A DNA stretch of 64,000 nt from Lasioglossum baleicum (Eukaryota; Arthropoda; Insecta; Hymenoptera; Halictidae): positions 310,001 to 374,000 of the forward strand of contig NW_027469179.1 in NCBI RefSeq assembly GCF_051020765.1, read 5' to 3'. Position numbers and translations under genes: made by a program. This document shows positions 13,601 through 27,270 of this stretch, one piece after another. How positions within the stretch are numbered: position 1 is the first letter of the stretch; each line of letters starts with the position of its first letter. A model generated the notes under the pieces. That model saw only the letters and a program-made list of their open reading frames with translations, was not told where the DNA came from and made no database searches.

Positions 13601-16600
13601 GCTTCAAAGCAGTAACATACAGTATGTTCAAACATATGAAGAACTGAGAAAAAATTCGTACTGTACAATATCAAGGTTAAAAACATTATCGAAGACCATC
13701 CAGTAGACTCGCTCTGTTCTGTTGTACGCAAATACAGGACCTCGCAAGTCGTGTTGCTCCGGCTGCGTAAGTACGCATACAGACAATCATGTAAGATCAC
13801 AACAAATTTAAGAAAATACGTCCATACAGTTAGACTTGTCTAATATCAGTGGCAATTTCTCAGAAAAGTACAATTTCCGAAATGAAAAATTGGAAATTTT
13901 GAAAAACATCGAATATATAATAACAGTAAATTACAGTTTGCGTATCGAAATAGAAGACGGTGGATAGAATGCATACGGTACCACATCAAGGTTAAAAATT
14001 TAACCGATGGTCTTACAGTTGTGTCGCTCTGATCTACCGAACTCAACTGCGAAACCACTCCATCCGCGTCGCACCGGAAGCGTACATACGAATACAGGCA
14101 ATCATATAATACGACAACAAAATCAGTAAAATATTCTCGTAAACGCAAACTCAACTAAGTCAGCAGACTCTATTACTAAAAAATTCAGTTTTGGAAGTTA
14201 AAGACTGGAAATTCTGATGAAATCAGAAATATGATAGCAGTAAATTACAGTATGAAGAAGCAATCAAATCTGCGAAAGAGTGCGTACGGTAAAAAGTCAA
14301 GATTATGGAAATTGAAGAAGACCATCCAGTAGTGATGCCCCAATCTGCCGTACGCAACTACAAGACTACTCTAGTCGTGTTGATTTAGGAACGTCGCGAC
14401 GTATACAGGCAATCATATGAAATATCATTATATCTAACAAAATACTGTCACTAACGTACACTCCACAAGTTTCAATGACACTTTTACTATTAAATCAACT
14501 TTTTCAAATAAAAGTGGAGAATGCTGAAACAAATTGAAAATATCACAACAGTAAGTTACAGCATGTATAAATAAATGGAAGACTGGGAAACAATGCATAC
14601 GGTACAGCATCTGAGGTAGATAAATTATCGAAAATCATGCAATAGTGTCGCACCGCGATACCGAATGACAGTGCACGACCATTCTATTCGTGATGCTCCG
14701 GAAACATAGATACGTATACTGACAATCATATAAGATGGCAAAGAATTTACCGCAATATTGAGATAAGCGTTCACACATATAAATCCAAAAGGCACATTTA
14801 CTAAGAAATACAATTTATTAAAATGCAAATTGAATATTGAAAAAAATATCGAACACTACATTACAGTTTGCACAAATAAATAGACGACAGGGAAAAAATG
14901 CATACGATACAATATCGAGGTTAGAGAAATTAACGAAGATCCTACAGTAGTGTCGCACCGATATACCGAATCACAGTGCAAGACCATTCTATTCGTGATG
15001 CTCCGGAAACATAGATACGTATACTGACAATCATGTAACATGACAAAGAATTTATCGTAATATTGAAATAAGCGTTCACACAAATAAATCCAAAAGGCAC
15101 ATTTACTAAGAAATACAATTTATTAAAATGCAAATTGAGTATTGAAAAAAATATCAAAAATATCATAACACTACATTACAGTTTGTACGAATAAATGGAC
15201 GATTGGGATAAAATGCATACGATACAATATCGAGGTTTGAGAAATTAACGAAGATCCTACAGTAGTGTCGCTACGATATACCGAACGCAACTGCAAGTCC
15301 ATTCCAGTCGTGTTGTTCCGTCAGCTGATGTACGAATACAGCCAATCAAACACAATAACAATTAGTTAAACAAAATAATGTCATAAGCGTACAGTCACCT
15401 ATTTCCAAAGGCAGTTTTACCAGGAAATTCAATTTCTTACAATAGAAATTGAAAATTATGCAAAAGAAATCGAAAATATCATTACAGAAAATAACAGTGT
15501 GTACAAATAAATGGGAAACGGGGAAAAATACATGCGATACAGTATCAAGGGTGGAGGAATTATCGAAGATCAGACAGTATTGTTACTCCGATCTGCCGTG
15601 TGCAACTACTATACCTCGCCAGTCGTGTCGCTAAAACAGCGTAGGTACGTATACGTACAACCCTCTAAAATAACAACATGTATAATAAAGTATGGCCATA
15701 CACGTACGCTCAACTACTTCCAGACATACTTTTACTAAGAAATACAATTTTTGAAATTATCGATTGGAGTTTTGGAAGAAATCGAAAATATCAATAGAGT
15801 AAATTATAGTATGTATAAATGAATGCAAAACTGAGTAAAAATGACTGCGGTACAAAGTCAAGTTCAAAAATGTTACCGTAGGTCGTACACAAGGGTCGCG
15901 CCGATCTATCGAACGCAACTACAAGACCACGCCAGTCGTGTCACTCCAGAAGCGTAGGTACGAATACAGACAATTATATAAAATAACAATAGGTTTAAGA
16001 CAATATCGTCATATACGTACACGCAACTAATTCCAAAGACGCTTTTACTAAGAATTACAATTTTGTAAAATAAAACTTCAAAAATTTGAACCGAATCAAA
16101 GATGTCATAACATTAAGTTACAGTATGTATAAATAAGTAGAAAACTGCGAAAGAATGCTTACTATACAATATTATGATTAAAGAAATTAACGAAGACCAT
16201 GCAGTGGTGTCGCTCCGTTTGCCATAGGCAACTACAAGACCGCGTCAGTCGTGTCGCTCCGACAGCGCGGGTACGTATAGAGACAATCATATAAAATAGC
16301 AATAAATTTATCAGAACGTCGTCACAAATGAACACTCAACAAACTCCAAAGACACTTTTACTGTGAAATACAATTTCATATAATAAATTTGAAAATGTCG
16401 AAATAATCGAAAATGTCATAACCGAAAAGTGAGAGTATTTGTATATAAATAGGAAACTGGGAAAGAACAATTACGGTACAATATTATGGTTAACGAAATT
16501 AACGAAGACCATACAGTATGCCGCTCCGATCTCCCAAACGCAACTACAAGACCACTCCAGCCGTGACTCCTCGGAAGCGAAGATCTGCATACACACAACC

Positions 16601-18750
16601 GTATAAATAATAACTAGCTTAACAAAATACTGACACAAACGAAAGCTCAAATGTATCCAAAGACACTTTTACTATGAAATGTATAAGAAAATGGAAGACT
16701 GGGAACGAATGCATGCGGTACAGTATCAAGGTTAGATAAATTATCGAAGATCATGAACTAGTGTCGCTCCGATCTACCGAACGCAGCTACGAGGCCAGTC
16801 GAGTCGTGTGGTACAGGAAGCGTAGGTACCTAAAAGAACAATCATATAAAATAACAGTAAGATTACCAAGATAACGTCATAAACGTACTCTCAACTAATT
16901 CCATGGACACTCTTACAAGGAAATACAATCTTTTAAACTAAAAATTTATAATTACGTAAAAAATTTGAAATATCATACGAGAAAATTACAGTATGTATAT
17001 GTAAATGGAAAACTGAAGAAAGATGCGTGCTGTACATTATCAAGGTTGGAGAAATTAACAAAGACCATGCAGTAGAGTCACCCAGACCAGCCGTACGCAG
17101 CTACAAACAAGACCTCGCCAGTCGTGACGAAGGATGAAGTCGAAGGATATAGGAATTGATGGAGACCGTCCTGTAGTGTCGCCCAACCTGCCGTACGCAA
17201 AAGCAAGACAGCGCCAGTGGTATCGCTCCGACAGCGTAGGAACGTATACAGACTATGATATGAAATGAAAACAAGCTTAACACAATAATGTCATATCGTG
17301 CACTCATCTAATTCTGAAGTCACTTTTACTGAAAAAATAAAATCCTTTAAAATGTAAATTGAAAATTTAGACGAAAATCGTAAATGTCGTAAGATTAAAT
17401 TTCAGCATGTGTAAATAAATGGGAAAATTGGAACGAAATGCACGCGGCTCAAAATGATCGTTAACAAAGATCATCCAGTATACCGCACCGATCTGCCGTA
17501 CGCAACTACAAGACCACTGCAGCTATGTCGCTCCGGAAGCGTAGATACGTATACAATCAATCATATAAGATAACAAGGAATTTAGCATAATATTATCATG
17601 TATGTACATACAAATCATTCCAAAGACACGTTTACTAGGGAATACGATATTTGAATCTAAAAGTTGATAATAATGTTGAAAATTTAAGATATCATTACAG
17701 TAAATTACAGTATGTACAAGTACATGGAAAATTGCGAAAAATTGCATACGGTACAAAAACAAAGTTAATGGAATTAACAAAGGCCATCTAGTAGTGCCGC
17801 TCCGTTTGGCGTATGAAACTACAAGATCTCGCCAGTCGCGTTGCTCCGACAGCATAGGTACGTGAGCAGAAAATCATATAATATAACAACAAATTCAACA
17901 AGATATCGGTATAAAGGTACACTTAACTAATTCCAATGACACGTCTTCCAAAAAATATAACGCTTGATATTAAATATTGGGAATTTTGAATGTGATCGAT
18001 AATATCATAAAAGTAAATAACAGTAAGTATAAATAAATTGAAAACTGGCAAAAAATGCATACGATTCAAAATGATGGTTAAACAAAATATCAAAGAACAT
18101 CCACCAGTGCTGCCCCGTTCCGCTGTACGCAACTAGAAGACATTGCCGGTCGTGTTGCTCTAACATCGTATGTACGCATACTGAAAATCACATAAAATAA
18201 CACCATGTGTAACAAAATAATGTCATAAACGTACACTCAACTAATTCCAAAGACACCTTTCCTAAGAAATACAATTTTGTAAAATGAAAATGGAAACTTG
18301 TGAAATACATCAAAAATATAATAATAGAAAATTACAGCATGTATAAATAAATGGAGAACGGGCAAAAAATGCAAGTGGTACAATATCAAAGTTAACGGAA
18401 TTGAGAAAGTCCATCCAGTAGTTCCGCCCCGTTCAGCCGTACGCTACTACATGATCTCGCCAGACGTGTCGCTCAAACAACGTATATTAGTATACAGACA
18501 ATCATATAAAATAACAATAAGTTCTACAAAATAATGTCATAAACGTGCACTGAACTAGTTCCAAAGACACTTCGGCTCAGAAATACAATTTTTTCAACTA
18601 ACAATTTACAATACCGAAAAAAATTGTAATCGCCATAACAGTAAATTGCAGTATTTGTATATAAATATAAAAATGAGAAAGAATTGCATGCGGTTCAAAA
18701 TTATGTCGTAAGAAATTAACGGAGACCATACAGTAGTGTTGCTCGACCTG
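13601..18750 (+). repeat. Satellite B array, plus polarity (B+)
   Basis: Polarity reverses near 13600. Left of it the B- block ends TATTTTTTAGGAGAAGTG; right of it B+ starts with AACATACAGTATGTTC. Units now read GCATACGGTACAATATCAAGG, then ATTAACGAAGACCAT, GTGTCGCTCCG, CGCAACTACAAGACC, GTGTCGCTCCG again, CGTATACAGACAATCATAT, and an A-rich half. About 16 units are present. The right border is near 18750, just after a degenerate first GTGTCGCTCCG motif (GTGTTGCTCGACC). No gene is seen in this stretch. Confidence 0.92.
14600..15290 (+). repeat. Recently duplicated pair of B monomers
   Basis: Two adjacent units are far more alike than other neighbours. The run from CAGTGCACGACCATTC (14669) repeats at 14974 with only scattered changes, including the private variants ATTCGTGATGCTCCGG, GCGTTCACACA and AATCCAAAAGGCACA. 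The following block from 14864 also repeats at 15179. Offsets are 305 and then 315 bp, because one copy carries small indels. This is a late unequal-exchange duplication in an otherwise old array. Confidence 0.85.
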
Positions 18751-18784
18751 CCTTACCATCATTCACTGTGCGAATATCAAAGCA

Positions 18785-18801
18785 GGGTGGGGGGCGGGGG
18801 G
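18785..18801 (+). other. G-rich tract at the B/A junction
   Basis: GGGTGGGGGGCGGGGGG lies about 35 bp inside the first A unit after the B to A border, replacing about 15 bp of normal monomer. It is a candidate for two-tetrad or irregular G-quadruplex structure. Strict spacing for a classical three-tetrad quadruplex is not met. No other A unit that I compared has it. Confidence 0.75.
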
Positions 18802-21800
18802 TAAAGCCGTTGAAGAATTTTACCCATTCATATACAGTCTAACTTTTTACCGTAGGCCATTCCTTCTGAGAAGCTAGCCCGCTATACTGAGGGTCCTACT
18901 TCGTGTTCCGTGATGCAAATTAGTAGAAATTTTAGTGACGCGCACCTTAATTTCGTGCATGGATTAGAAGATCCGGAAGCAGACTGATAATGAACATTAC
19001 CGCCCCTTTGAGATTTGAACTGACAAGTGAATGACTTCACCCCTCCTGCAATTGCGAGAGCCAAACCAGGTAATCCAAGAGAAAATCCGCTGCACAGTAT
19101 TGGCATTGGGCTCCTTATATCACAGCTTGAGTATTAAAGCAGAGCGCCAAACCATTTGAGAACGATACCAACTTGCATCGAGTCAAACAATTACCGAAAG
19201 CCTCACCACTGTTGAATCCAACGCGATGTATCGAGAGTATATTACTGTGTTCTGTGGGACGAATATGTAGACATTTTAGTGACGCGCACCTTAATTTCAT
19301 GTTTGAATTAGAAGGCCGCTGGTCAAACGGTTCGATTACGTTTCCATCTTCTTTGAGTGTCGGCTAAATCAACAGCTTCACCTATACTGTGATTCTTTGT
19401 GTCAAGCATGAAATTTCAGGAGTAAGTCCACTTAAGAGTACTGGCAATAGACACCTTATTTCATGGTACGAATGTTACAGCAGAAGGTCAATTCGTCGGA
19501 GAATTTTACCACTTGCTACACAGTCATTATTTTTACCGAATTTATTATTTTCCTAGAACATAACCCTCTTTAGAGAGTGTAATTCTTGGTGCTCAAGGAA
19601 ACAAATTAGTAGACATTTTAACATATGGACGACTTATTTCCTTGTATCAAGAGAAAAATCGACAGTCAAACTGTTCAAGAGCGATACCACATTCTTTGAG
19701 AGTCGCACGGCTAAGTAAATACCTTCACTTATCCAGGGATTTCGATCGTCAAACCAGGTACTCCGCGGGTAAATGCCCTGTACGGTATTGGAAGTAGACA
19801 CCTTAATTCACGGTATGAACATTAAAGCTGACCGTCATACCGTTGCAGAGCGCTGCTTATTGATATGGAGTGTAACCATTCACAGAATGCCTTGCCTTTC
19901 GAGAATCTAACCCGTCCGTATCCAGAGTATAGATTCGTGTTCAGAGAAACACATTAATATACATTTTAGTGACGGGCATCATAATTTCATGAATGAATTA
20001 TAAGATCGACGGTCAAACGGCTTGAGAACGTTGCCAACTTCTGCGAGAGACGACCTGCTAAGTCAGTAGCTTAAACCGGTTCTGCGATTCCGAGTGTGAA
20101 ACCAGGTACTCAGGAATTATATCAACTGAACAGTATTGGCAATATACAGTTCAATTCACTGTATGAATATTAAAGTAGAGGGTCAAACCATTGCAGAACA
20201 TTCCCTACTGTTATAGGGTCATACTGTTTAGTGAGGTCTTAGCTTCAGAGAAGCAATCCCGCTGTATAGAGGGTAAAACAATGTGTGCTTATAGATGAAA
20301 ATTTGCATTCATTTTAGTAGCGGGCACTTAGTTTCGTGGATGAATATGAAGATCGAGAAACAACCTGGTCCAGAACGATACCATCATCTTTGAGAGTCTC
20401 ACAGCTAAGAGAGTACCTTCACCTATCCTGTGATTCCGGGAGTGAAACAAGGTATTCTAGTAGTAAATCCACTGTGCACTATTGGCAATACACACTTTAT
20501 TCGACGGAATAAATATTAAGTTATAGAGAGAAACCGTTGTACTACGATTCCTCGTGGTATAGAGGCAAACTTTTTACCTAAGACCATATCTTCCGCGAAA
20601 ATAAACCGCTTTATCGCGAGTATAACTGTTTGTACAAGGAAACAAATTAGTGTACTTTTTCCAGACGATCGCCTTAATTTCATGTATGTATTAGAACGTC
20701 TAGTGTCAAAACGAGCGTGAGTACTGGCAACAGGTACCTTAATTCGCGGTTTGAATATTACAGTAGAGCGACAAACCGTTTGAGGGCGCTAACAATTTGT
20801 ATAAAGTAAATGGTTATACCCGAAGTCCTTACCATCGGCGAACATCACCGCCTTCATAGAGAGTATAAGATTGTGTTCACAGAAAGAAATTAGTATCCAT
20901 TTCTGTGACGGGCACGATAACATAATGTGTGAATTAGAAGGTTGAGTATCAAACCGATCAAGAACGTTGCCACCATCTCTGAGAGCCGAACGGCTAAGTC
21001 AATACATTCGCGTATCCTGCGATTTCGAGTGTCAAACCAGGTATTCAGGGAATAAATACGCTGTACAGTATTGTCATTAGATGCCTTAATACGCGGAGTA
21101 GATATTAAAATAGAGCGTCACACCGTGTGAGAACGTTACTGATTGCAACAAAGCCAGACGTTTCACCGAATGCATTAACGTCCGAGAAGCTAACACGCCG
21201 TTTCGAGAGAATAGCTACGTGTATAGGGTTACACATTAGTGAATTTTATCGTGACGTGGACCTTACTTTCATTATGAATTAGAAGAACAAGTGACAAACC
21301 GCTCCAGAAGGTTACCACCTTCTGTCATGTACGAACGGCAAAATCAGGAGCATCACATGTCCTGTGATACCGAAAGTCAAACCAGGCATACCGGGAGATA
21401 ATCAGCTAAACTGTATTGAAAATAGAATTGGCAATGTACAGAGACAAACCGTTGCAGAATGTTACCTATTGGTGGAGAGTCAAACTTTACACATAGGGTC
21501 TTACATTTCGCGGACCTAACCCGCTCTATCGAGAGTATAACAGCGAGTACAAAGGAACAGATTAGTAAACATTTTGGAGACGGGCACCTTAATTTCGTAC
21601 ACTAATTAAACGATCGAGGATCAAACAGCTCGAGAGCGTTGGCACCTTCTGTGAGAGACGAACGTCTTAGTCACTAGCTTCACCTGTCCGGTGATTCCGA
21701 GAGTAAAACCAGGTATACTGGGAGTAAAGACGATTAACAGTTTTGGCAATTGACACGTTAATTCACTGTTTGAATATGAAAGCATGCCGTCAAGCCATTG

Positions 21801-22140
21801 TAGAACATTACCTATTCGAGTAGGGTTAAACTTCTTACAGAATACTTTACCCATCGAAATACATACCAGCTCAATCGAGAGTATAACACCATGTTCAGAA
21901 GTACGAACTGGTACACATTTTAGTGACGAGCACCTTAATTTTCAAACATGAACTAAGAGATCCAGGGTCGATCCTCTCGAGAACGTTGCCACCTTCTTAG
22001 AGGGACAAACGGCTACGTCAATTACTTCACCCATCCTGCGATTCAGAGAATCAATCCTGGTATTTCTGTGCCAAATCCGCTGAACTGTATTGGTCACTGA
22101 CACCTTCATTCACGGTTTGACTATCAGAATAGAGCGTCAA

Positions 22141-22170
22141 ACCGTTTGAGAACGATACCACCCTCTTTGA
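22141..22170 (+). repeat. Half-monomer slip in A array
   Basis: AAACCGTTTGAGAACG is the half-2 version of the shared motif and is normally followed by TTACCAATTGGTATA. Here it is followed by ATACCACCCTCTTTGAGGG, which belongs after the other copy of the motif. The array therefore jumps by half a monomer inside the motif. Confidence 0.7.
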
Positions 22171-24496
22171 GGGTCAAGCGGAAAAGTCAATAGCTTTATG
22201 TATCCAGTGATTCTCAGAGTCGAACCAGGTATTCCTGGAGTAAATCCGTTGAACAGTATTGGCAATAGACACCTTAGTTCAATGTTCGATAGTAAAGTAG
22301 AGCGTCAAACCGCTTGAGATCATTGCCAAGGGGTATAATGTCATACACTTTACCGATGGCCTTACCTTCGTACAAGCAAACTCGCCGTTTCGTGTGTATA
22401 ACTTCATGTTCAGGGAATGAAATTAGTATTCATTTTAGTGACGGGCAGCATAAATTCATGTATGAATTAGATGATTGAGGGTTAAACCTTTCGAGCACGA
22501 TACCACCTTGTTTGAGGATCGAACGGCAAAGTCTATAGCTTATCCTATTTCAAGATTCCAAGAGACATATGAGATATATTGGAAGAAAATCCGCTGACCC
22601 ACTTTGCAATAGACTCTCCATTTCACGTCATTAATATAACAGTAGAGATTCAAACCGTCAGAGAACATTATCTTTTCGTATAAATTCATTCATCTTACCG
22701 AATGCCATTCCTTAAGTGAACCTAGCCCACTGTAGCCAGTGTCTTACATATTGTTCAAGGAAACAAATTGGTAGACATTATGGCAGAAGCACACCCTTTT
22801 TTCATGTATTAACATATTTATCGATAGCCAAACTGTTCGGCAATGGTCCCTTCTTCTTTCAGAGTCGCACGGCTAAGTCAATAGCTTTATCTATCCTGCT
22901 ATTTTCATAGCCAAAGCAGGAATTCCGGGAGTCAATCCGCTGTACACTATAGGCAGTGCACACCATAATTCACGGCTTGAACATGAAGTACAGAGTCTAT
23001 CCCTTGTAGAACGTTACCTGTCGCTATAACGTCAATAGTTTTACCGAAGACCTTGCCGTCTGTGAACACAACCCGCTGTATCGAAAGTGTAAGTTCCTGA
23101 TCAGAGATACAAATTGGCATAAATTTTAGTGGAAGCAAGTTAACTGCGTGCAGACATTAGAATATATAGTGTCTATCCGATCGAGGTCGTTACCACCTTC
23201 GCTGAAGCTCGAACGGCGGAGTCAAAAGCTTCACCTTTTGTTGTGATTCCGAGAGTCTGCCCTTGTAAATCCGCTAGACGGTATTGACAATAGACACTCT
23301 AATTCACGGTATGAATATTAAATTTGAACGTAAAACCGTTTGAGAACGTTAACAATTGGCAAAACGGCATTCTACTTACCTAATACCTCACCTTCAGGGA
23401 ACATAAACCGCTGTATCGAGGGTTCGTGTTCAGCGATACGAATTAGCAGACATTTTAGTGACCGGCACCTCAACACTTCGGGATAGAGTTTGACCCTATA
23501 GCAATATATAACGTTGTACAACGGAATGACGGTCTGCTTTATTATTCATACCGTGAACTAAGGGGTCTACTGTCAAAACTGTTTAGCGTATTTACTCCCG
23601 GAATACAAGGTTTGACTCTCGGAAGCAGAGAAATATGTGACTCTATTGACTCAGCCGTTCGACTTTCAAAGAAGGTGGTAACGATCTCGAACAGATAGAC
23701 AGTAGATCTTCGAATTCCTACACGAAGTTAATGTGCCCGCCACTAATACGTATTCGAATTTGTATCCCTGATTACGGAGTTATACTCTCGATACCGAGGA
23801 TTAGGTACTCGGAGGGTAGCGTCTTATGTAAAACGTTTGACTTTATACAATCTGGTAACGATCTCAAACGGTTTGACGCACTACCTGAATATTCAAACCG
23901 TGAATTAAAGTGTTAATTTCCAATACTGTACAACGTACTTACACCCAGTACATCTGGTTTGACGCTCTACATATCAGAATAGGTGAAACTATTGACATAG
24001 CCGTTTGTTTCTCAAAGAATGTGGTAACGTTCACGAACGGTTTGACCGCCGATCTTGTAATTGTTAGATGATGTTATGTTTCCCGGAACTAAAATGTATA
24101 CAAATTTCTTCCTCTGATTTCCTTGTTATACTCTCGATATAGCGCGTGAGGCTTACGGAGCGTACGACCTCCAGTAAGACGTTCGACATTATTCCAATCG
24201 GTAATGTTCTCAAATTGATCGACGCTGTACTTTAATATTTATACCGTGAAATAGTGTGTCTAATGCTAATAATGTTCGGCGCATTTACTCCCGGAATACG
24301 TGGTTTGGCCCATGGAATCTCCGAATATTTGATGCTATTGACGTAGCTGCGAGACTGCCAAAAAAGGTGGTATCGTACTCCAACGGCATGACCGTCGGTA
24401 TTGTAATTATAGCACGAAATTAAGGGTGCCGCAACTAAAATTTATACTAAATTGCTTCCTTGAAGACGAAGATACATTCTCGGTACCGCGGGCTTG

Positions 24497-24515
24497 TCTC
24501 TCGAAAGGATTGACG
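24497..24515 (-). repeat. Internal deletion junction in A monomer
   Basis: CGCGGGCTTGTCTCTCGAAAGG fuses the GGGTTAGCTTCTCGGAAGG block to the GTTCTCGAAAGG block of half 1. The two blocks share TTCTCG-AAGG, so the roughly 130 bp between them appears to be lost by microhomology or slippage. Confidence 0.6.
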
Positions 24516-26554
24516 CTCGAGTTTTCTCTTCATGCATGAAGTTACGGTATCGTCACTAAAATGTGTACTAATTTACTTCTCTGAACACGAAGTTATTCTC
24601 AATGCAGCAGGTCAGGTTCTCGAAAGGTTATGCTTTCGGCAAGAAGAATGTAATCATACCAATTGGTGCCGATCTCAGACGGTTTGACTTCCTTCTTTAA
24701 TTTTCAATCCGTCAATTAATATGTCTGGGGCCACAACTGTTCCACGGATATACACCCGCACACCCGGTTTGGCTTTCGGAATCACGGGATGAGTGTAGCT
24801 ATTGTTTTAGCCGTTTGAACCTCATGGACGCTGATAACGTTATCGAGTGGTTTGACCCACGATCTTCAAATTCTGATATGAAATTAATGTGCAGTTCACT
24901 GAAACGAATACTGGTTACTTTCTCTGAACAAGAAGTTATACTCTCGATGAAGCGGCCGAATAACGCGGAAGGTAACGCGTTCGGCAAGTCGTTTGACTCT
25001 ATACCAATTGGTAACGTACTCAAACGATTTCACGCTCTACTTTAATATTCAAACCGTGAATTAAGCTGTCTAATGCCAATACTTTTTAGCGGACTTACTC
25101 CTGGAATACTTGGTTTGCGCTCGGAATCACAGGATTCTTGAAGCTATTGACTTAGGTGTGCGACGCTCCAAGAAGGCGGTAACGCTGTCGATCGCGTTGA
25201 CCACCGACCTTCTAATCATGCATGAAATTAAGGTGCTCGTCTCGAAAGTGCATACTAGTTCCTACCTCTGAACTCGGTGTTGTACCCACGAGTCTGTGGG
25301 CCGGCTAGTCGAAGGTAAGGCATTCTGAAAGAAGTTTCACCCTACACGTGTGTGTAATGTTCTTGAACAGCTTCACGGCCTGCTTTAATATTCAAGCCGT
25401 GAATTAAGGTGTCAATTGGCATTACTCTTCGGTGGATTTAATCTCGGATTACCAGGTTTTACTCTCGGAATCACAGGTGGACCGATGGACTTATCCGTTC
25501 AAAGCTCAAAGAGGGCCGCAACGTTTTCGAGCTGTTTGGCCCACAATGTCCTAATTCGTATATGAAGTTAAGGATCCTGACACTGAAACGAATACAAATT
25601 TCTTTCTCTGAAAGCGAAGTTATACCCTCGATACAGCGGGTTAGGTTCGCGGAAGGTAAGTTATTCGGTAAAAAGTGTGACTTTATACAAATTGGAAATG
25701 TTCTCCGATGGTTTGACCCTCTACTTCAATATTCAAACCGTGGTTCAAGGTGTGCGGTGACAAATCTTTTCTACGGATTTACTCCCGCAATATCTGGATA
25801 GACGCTCCGAATCACTGGATGGATGAAGCTATTGACTTAGCCGTTCGTCTATCACAGAAGGTGGTGACGTTCTCGAACACTTAGACTCTCGTTGTTGATA
25901 TTTATACACAATCATGAGGTGTTCGATCGCTAAAATGTCAGCTAATTTTTTTCCGTGCACATTAAGCAGGGCACTCGCTACAGCGGATTTGGTTCTCGGA
26001 AGATATGGGATTCGGTAAAAAGAATGCCTTTATGCGCATTGATAATGTTCTCCGTCAGTTTGAGTCTCTACATTAATATTCATACCGTGAATTAAGGTGT
26101 CAGTTGCCCATAAGCATCAGAACACTTACACCCAGATCACCAGACTGAACACTCGAAATCACAGGATAGGTGATGCAATAGACATAGCCGTTCGACTCTC
26201 AAGGAGTGTGGCTACGTTCTTGAACGGTTTGACCATCGATATTCGAATTCATACATGAATTTACGGTACCGTCACTACATTTCATACTAATGTGTTTCCA
26301 TAAACATGTAGCTGTAGTCTCGATTCGGCGGGTTAGCTTCTCGGACGGTAAGGCATTAGGTAAAACGTTTGAAATTATAGCAAATAGAAACGTTCTCACA
26401 CGGTGGGATGCTGTATTTTAGTGTTAACTCCGCAAATTATGGTATCTATTGCCAATAGTGTTCACCACATTTGCTCACGGAATATCTCGTTTGATTTCCG
26501 GAATAACAGGCTTGGTGAAGTTGTTGTCATAGCCGTCCAATTCTCAACGAGGAC

Positions 26555-26578
26555 GGTAACGATCTCAAACGGTTTGAC
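26555..26578 (-). repeat. Half-monomer slip in A array (half 2 to half 2)
   Basis: A half-2 segment ends in GAGGACGGTAACGATCTC, and the sequence continues AAACGGTTTGACGCGC and then TATTATTCAAACCGTGAA, which is half 2 again. The expected half 1 (CTCGATCTTCTAATTC) is skipped. Confidence 0.7.
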
Positions 26579-27270
26579 GCGCAATTGTATTATTCAAACC
26601 GTGAATTAATATGTCTATTACCAATAATGTTCAGCGGATTTGCTCCGGCAATACCAGGTTAGACTCTAAAAATCGCAGGATGGGTGTAGCTATTGACTTA
26701 GCCGTTCGTCTCTCACAGAAGGTGGCAACGATATCGAGCGGCTTGACACCCGATCTTCTAATTGGTGCATGAAGTTAAGGTGCCTTACGCACAATTGTAT
26801 ACTAACTTTTCTATGTGAACACGAACTTATAGTCTCGATGAAGCTTGTGCGGTTCGCGGAAGTTACGGCCTTCGGTTATTATTTTGATTTATTCCAATTG
26901 GTTAGGCTCTCAAACGGTTTGACGCTATACTTTAATATTCAAACCGTGAATTATGGTGTCTATGGCCAATGTGGCTCAGCGTATTTGCTCCCGACATACC
27001 TGGTTTGACTGTTGGAATCGCAGGATTGGTGAAGCCATTGACTTGGCAGTACGACTCTCAAAAGAGATGCTAACGTTCTCGAACAGCTTGTCTCTCGATT
27101 TTGCTATTCATACGTGGAACGGATGTGTCCGACTGCTGAAATGTCCACTCGTTTGATTCCGTGAAAAATAAGATCGACACTCGCTGCGGCGAGTATAATC
27201 TCGGATGATAACGTATTGGTTAAATAAAATTACTTTAATTTAATTGATAATGTTGTCTGGCGGTTTGACT

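Larger units (their letters stand above)
18751..23475 (+). repeat. Satellite A array, plus polarity (A+)
   Basis: A+ sequence resumes right of B, starting about TTACCATCATTCACTG, aligned to the CACCTTAATTCACGG block. The first unit has a G-rich tract (18785-18801) where other units have AGAGCGTCAAACC. About 14 units follow. A half-monomer slip occurs at 22141-22170. The array ends near 23475, where GACCGGCACCTCAACAC meets minus-polarity TTCGGGATAGAGTTTGACC. Short open frames show no coding signal. No gene is seen in this stretch. Confidence 0.92.
23476..27270 (-). repeat. Satellite A array, minus polarity (A-)
   Basis: Minus-polarity units start at TTCGGGATAGAGTTTGACCC, and about 11 follow. 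Internal irregularities are a deletion-type junction near 24497-24515, a half-monomer slip at 26555-26578, and two units of the variant subfamily (CACTAAG-type block near 25965 and 27165). The block ends near 27270 at CGGTTTGACT, directly after the internal motif. No gene is seen in this stretch. Confidence 0.92.
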
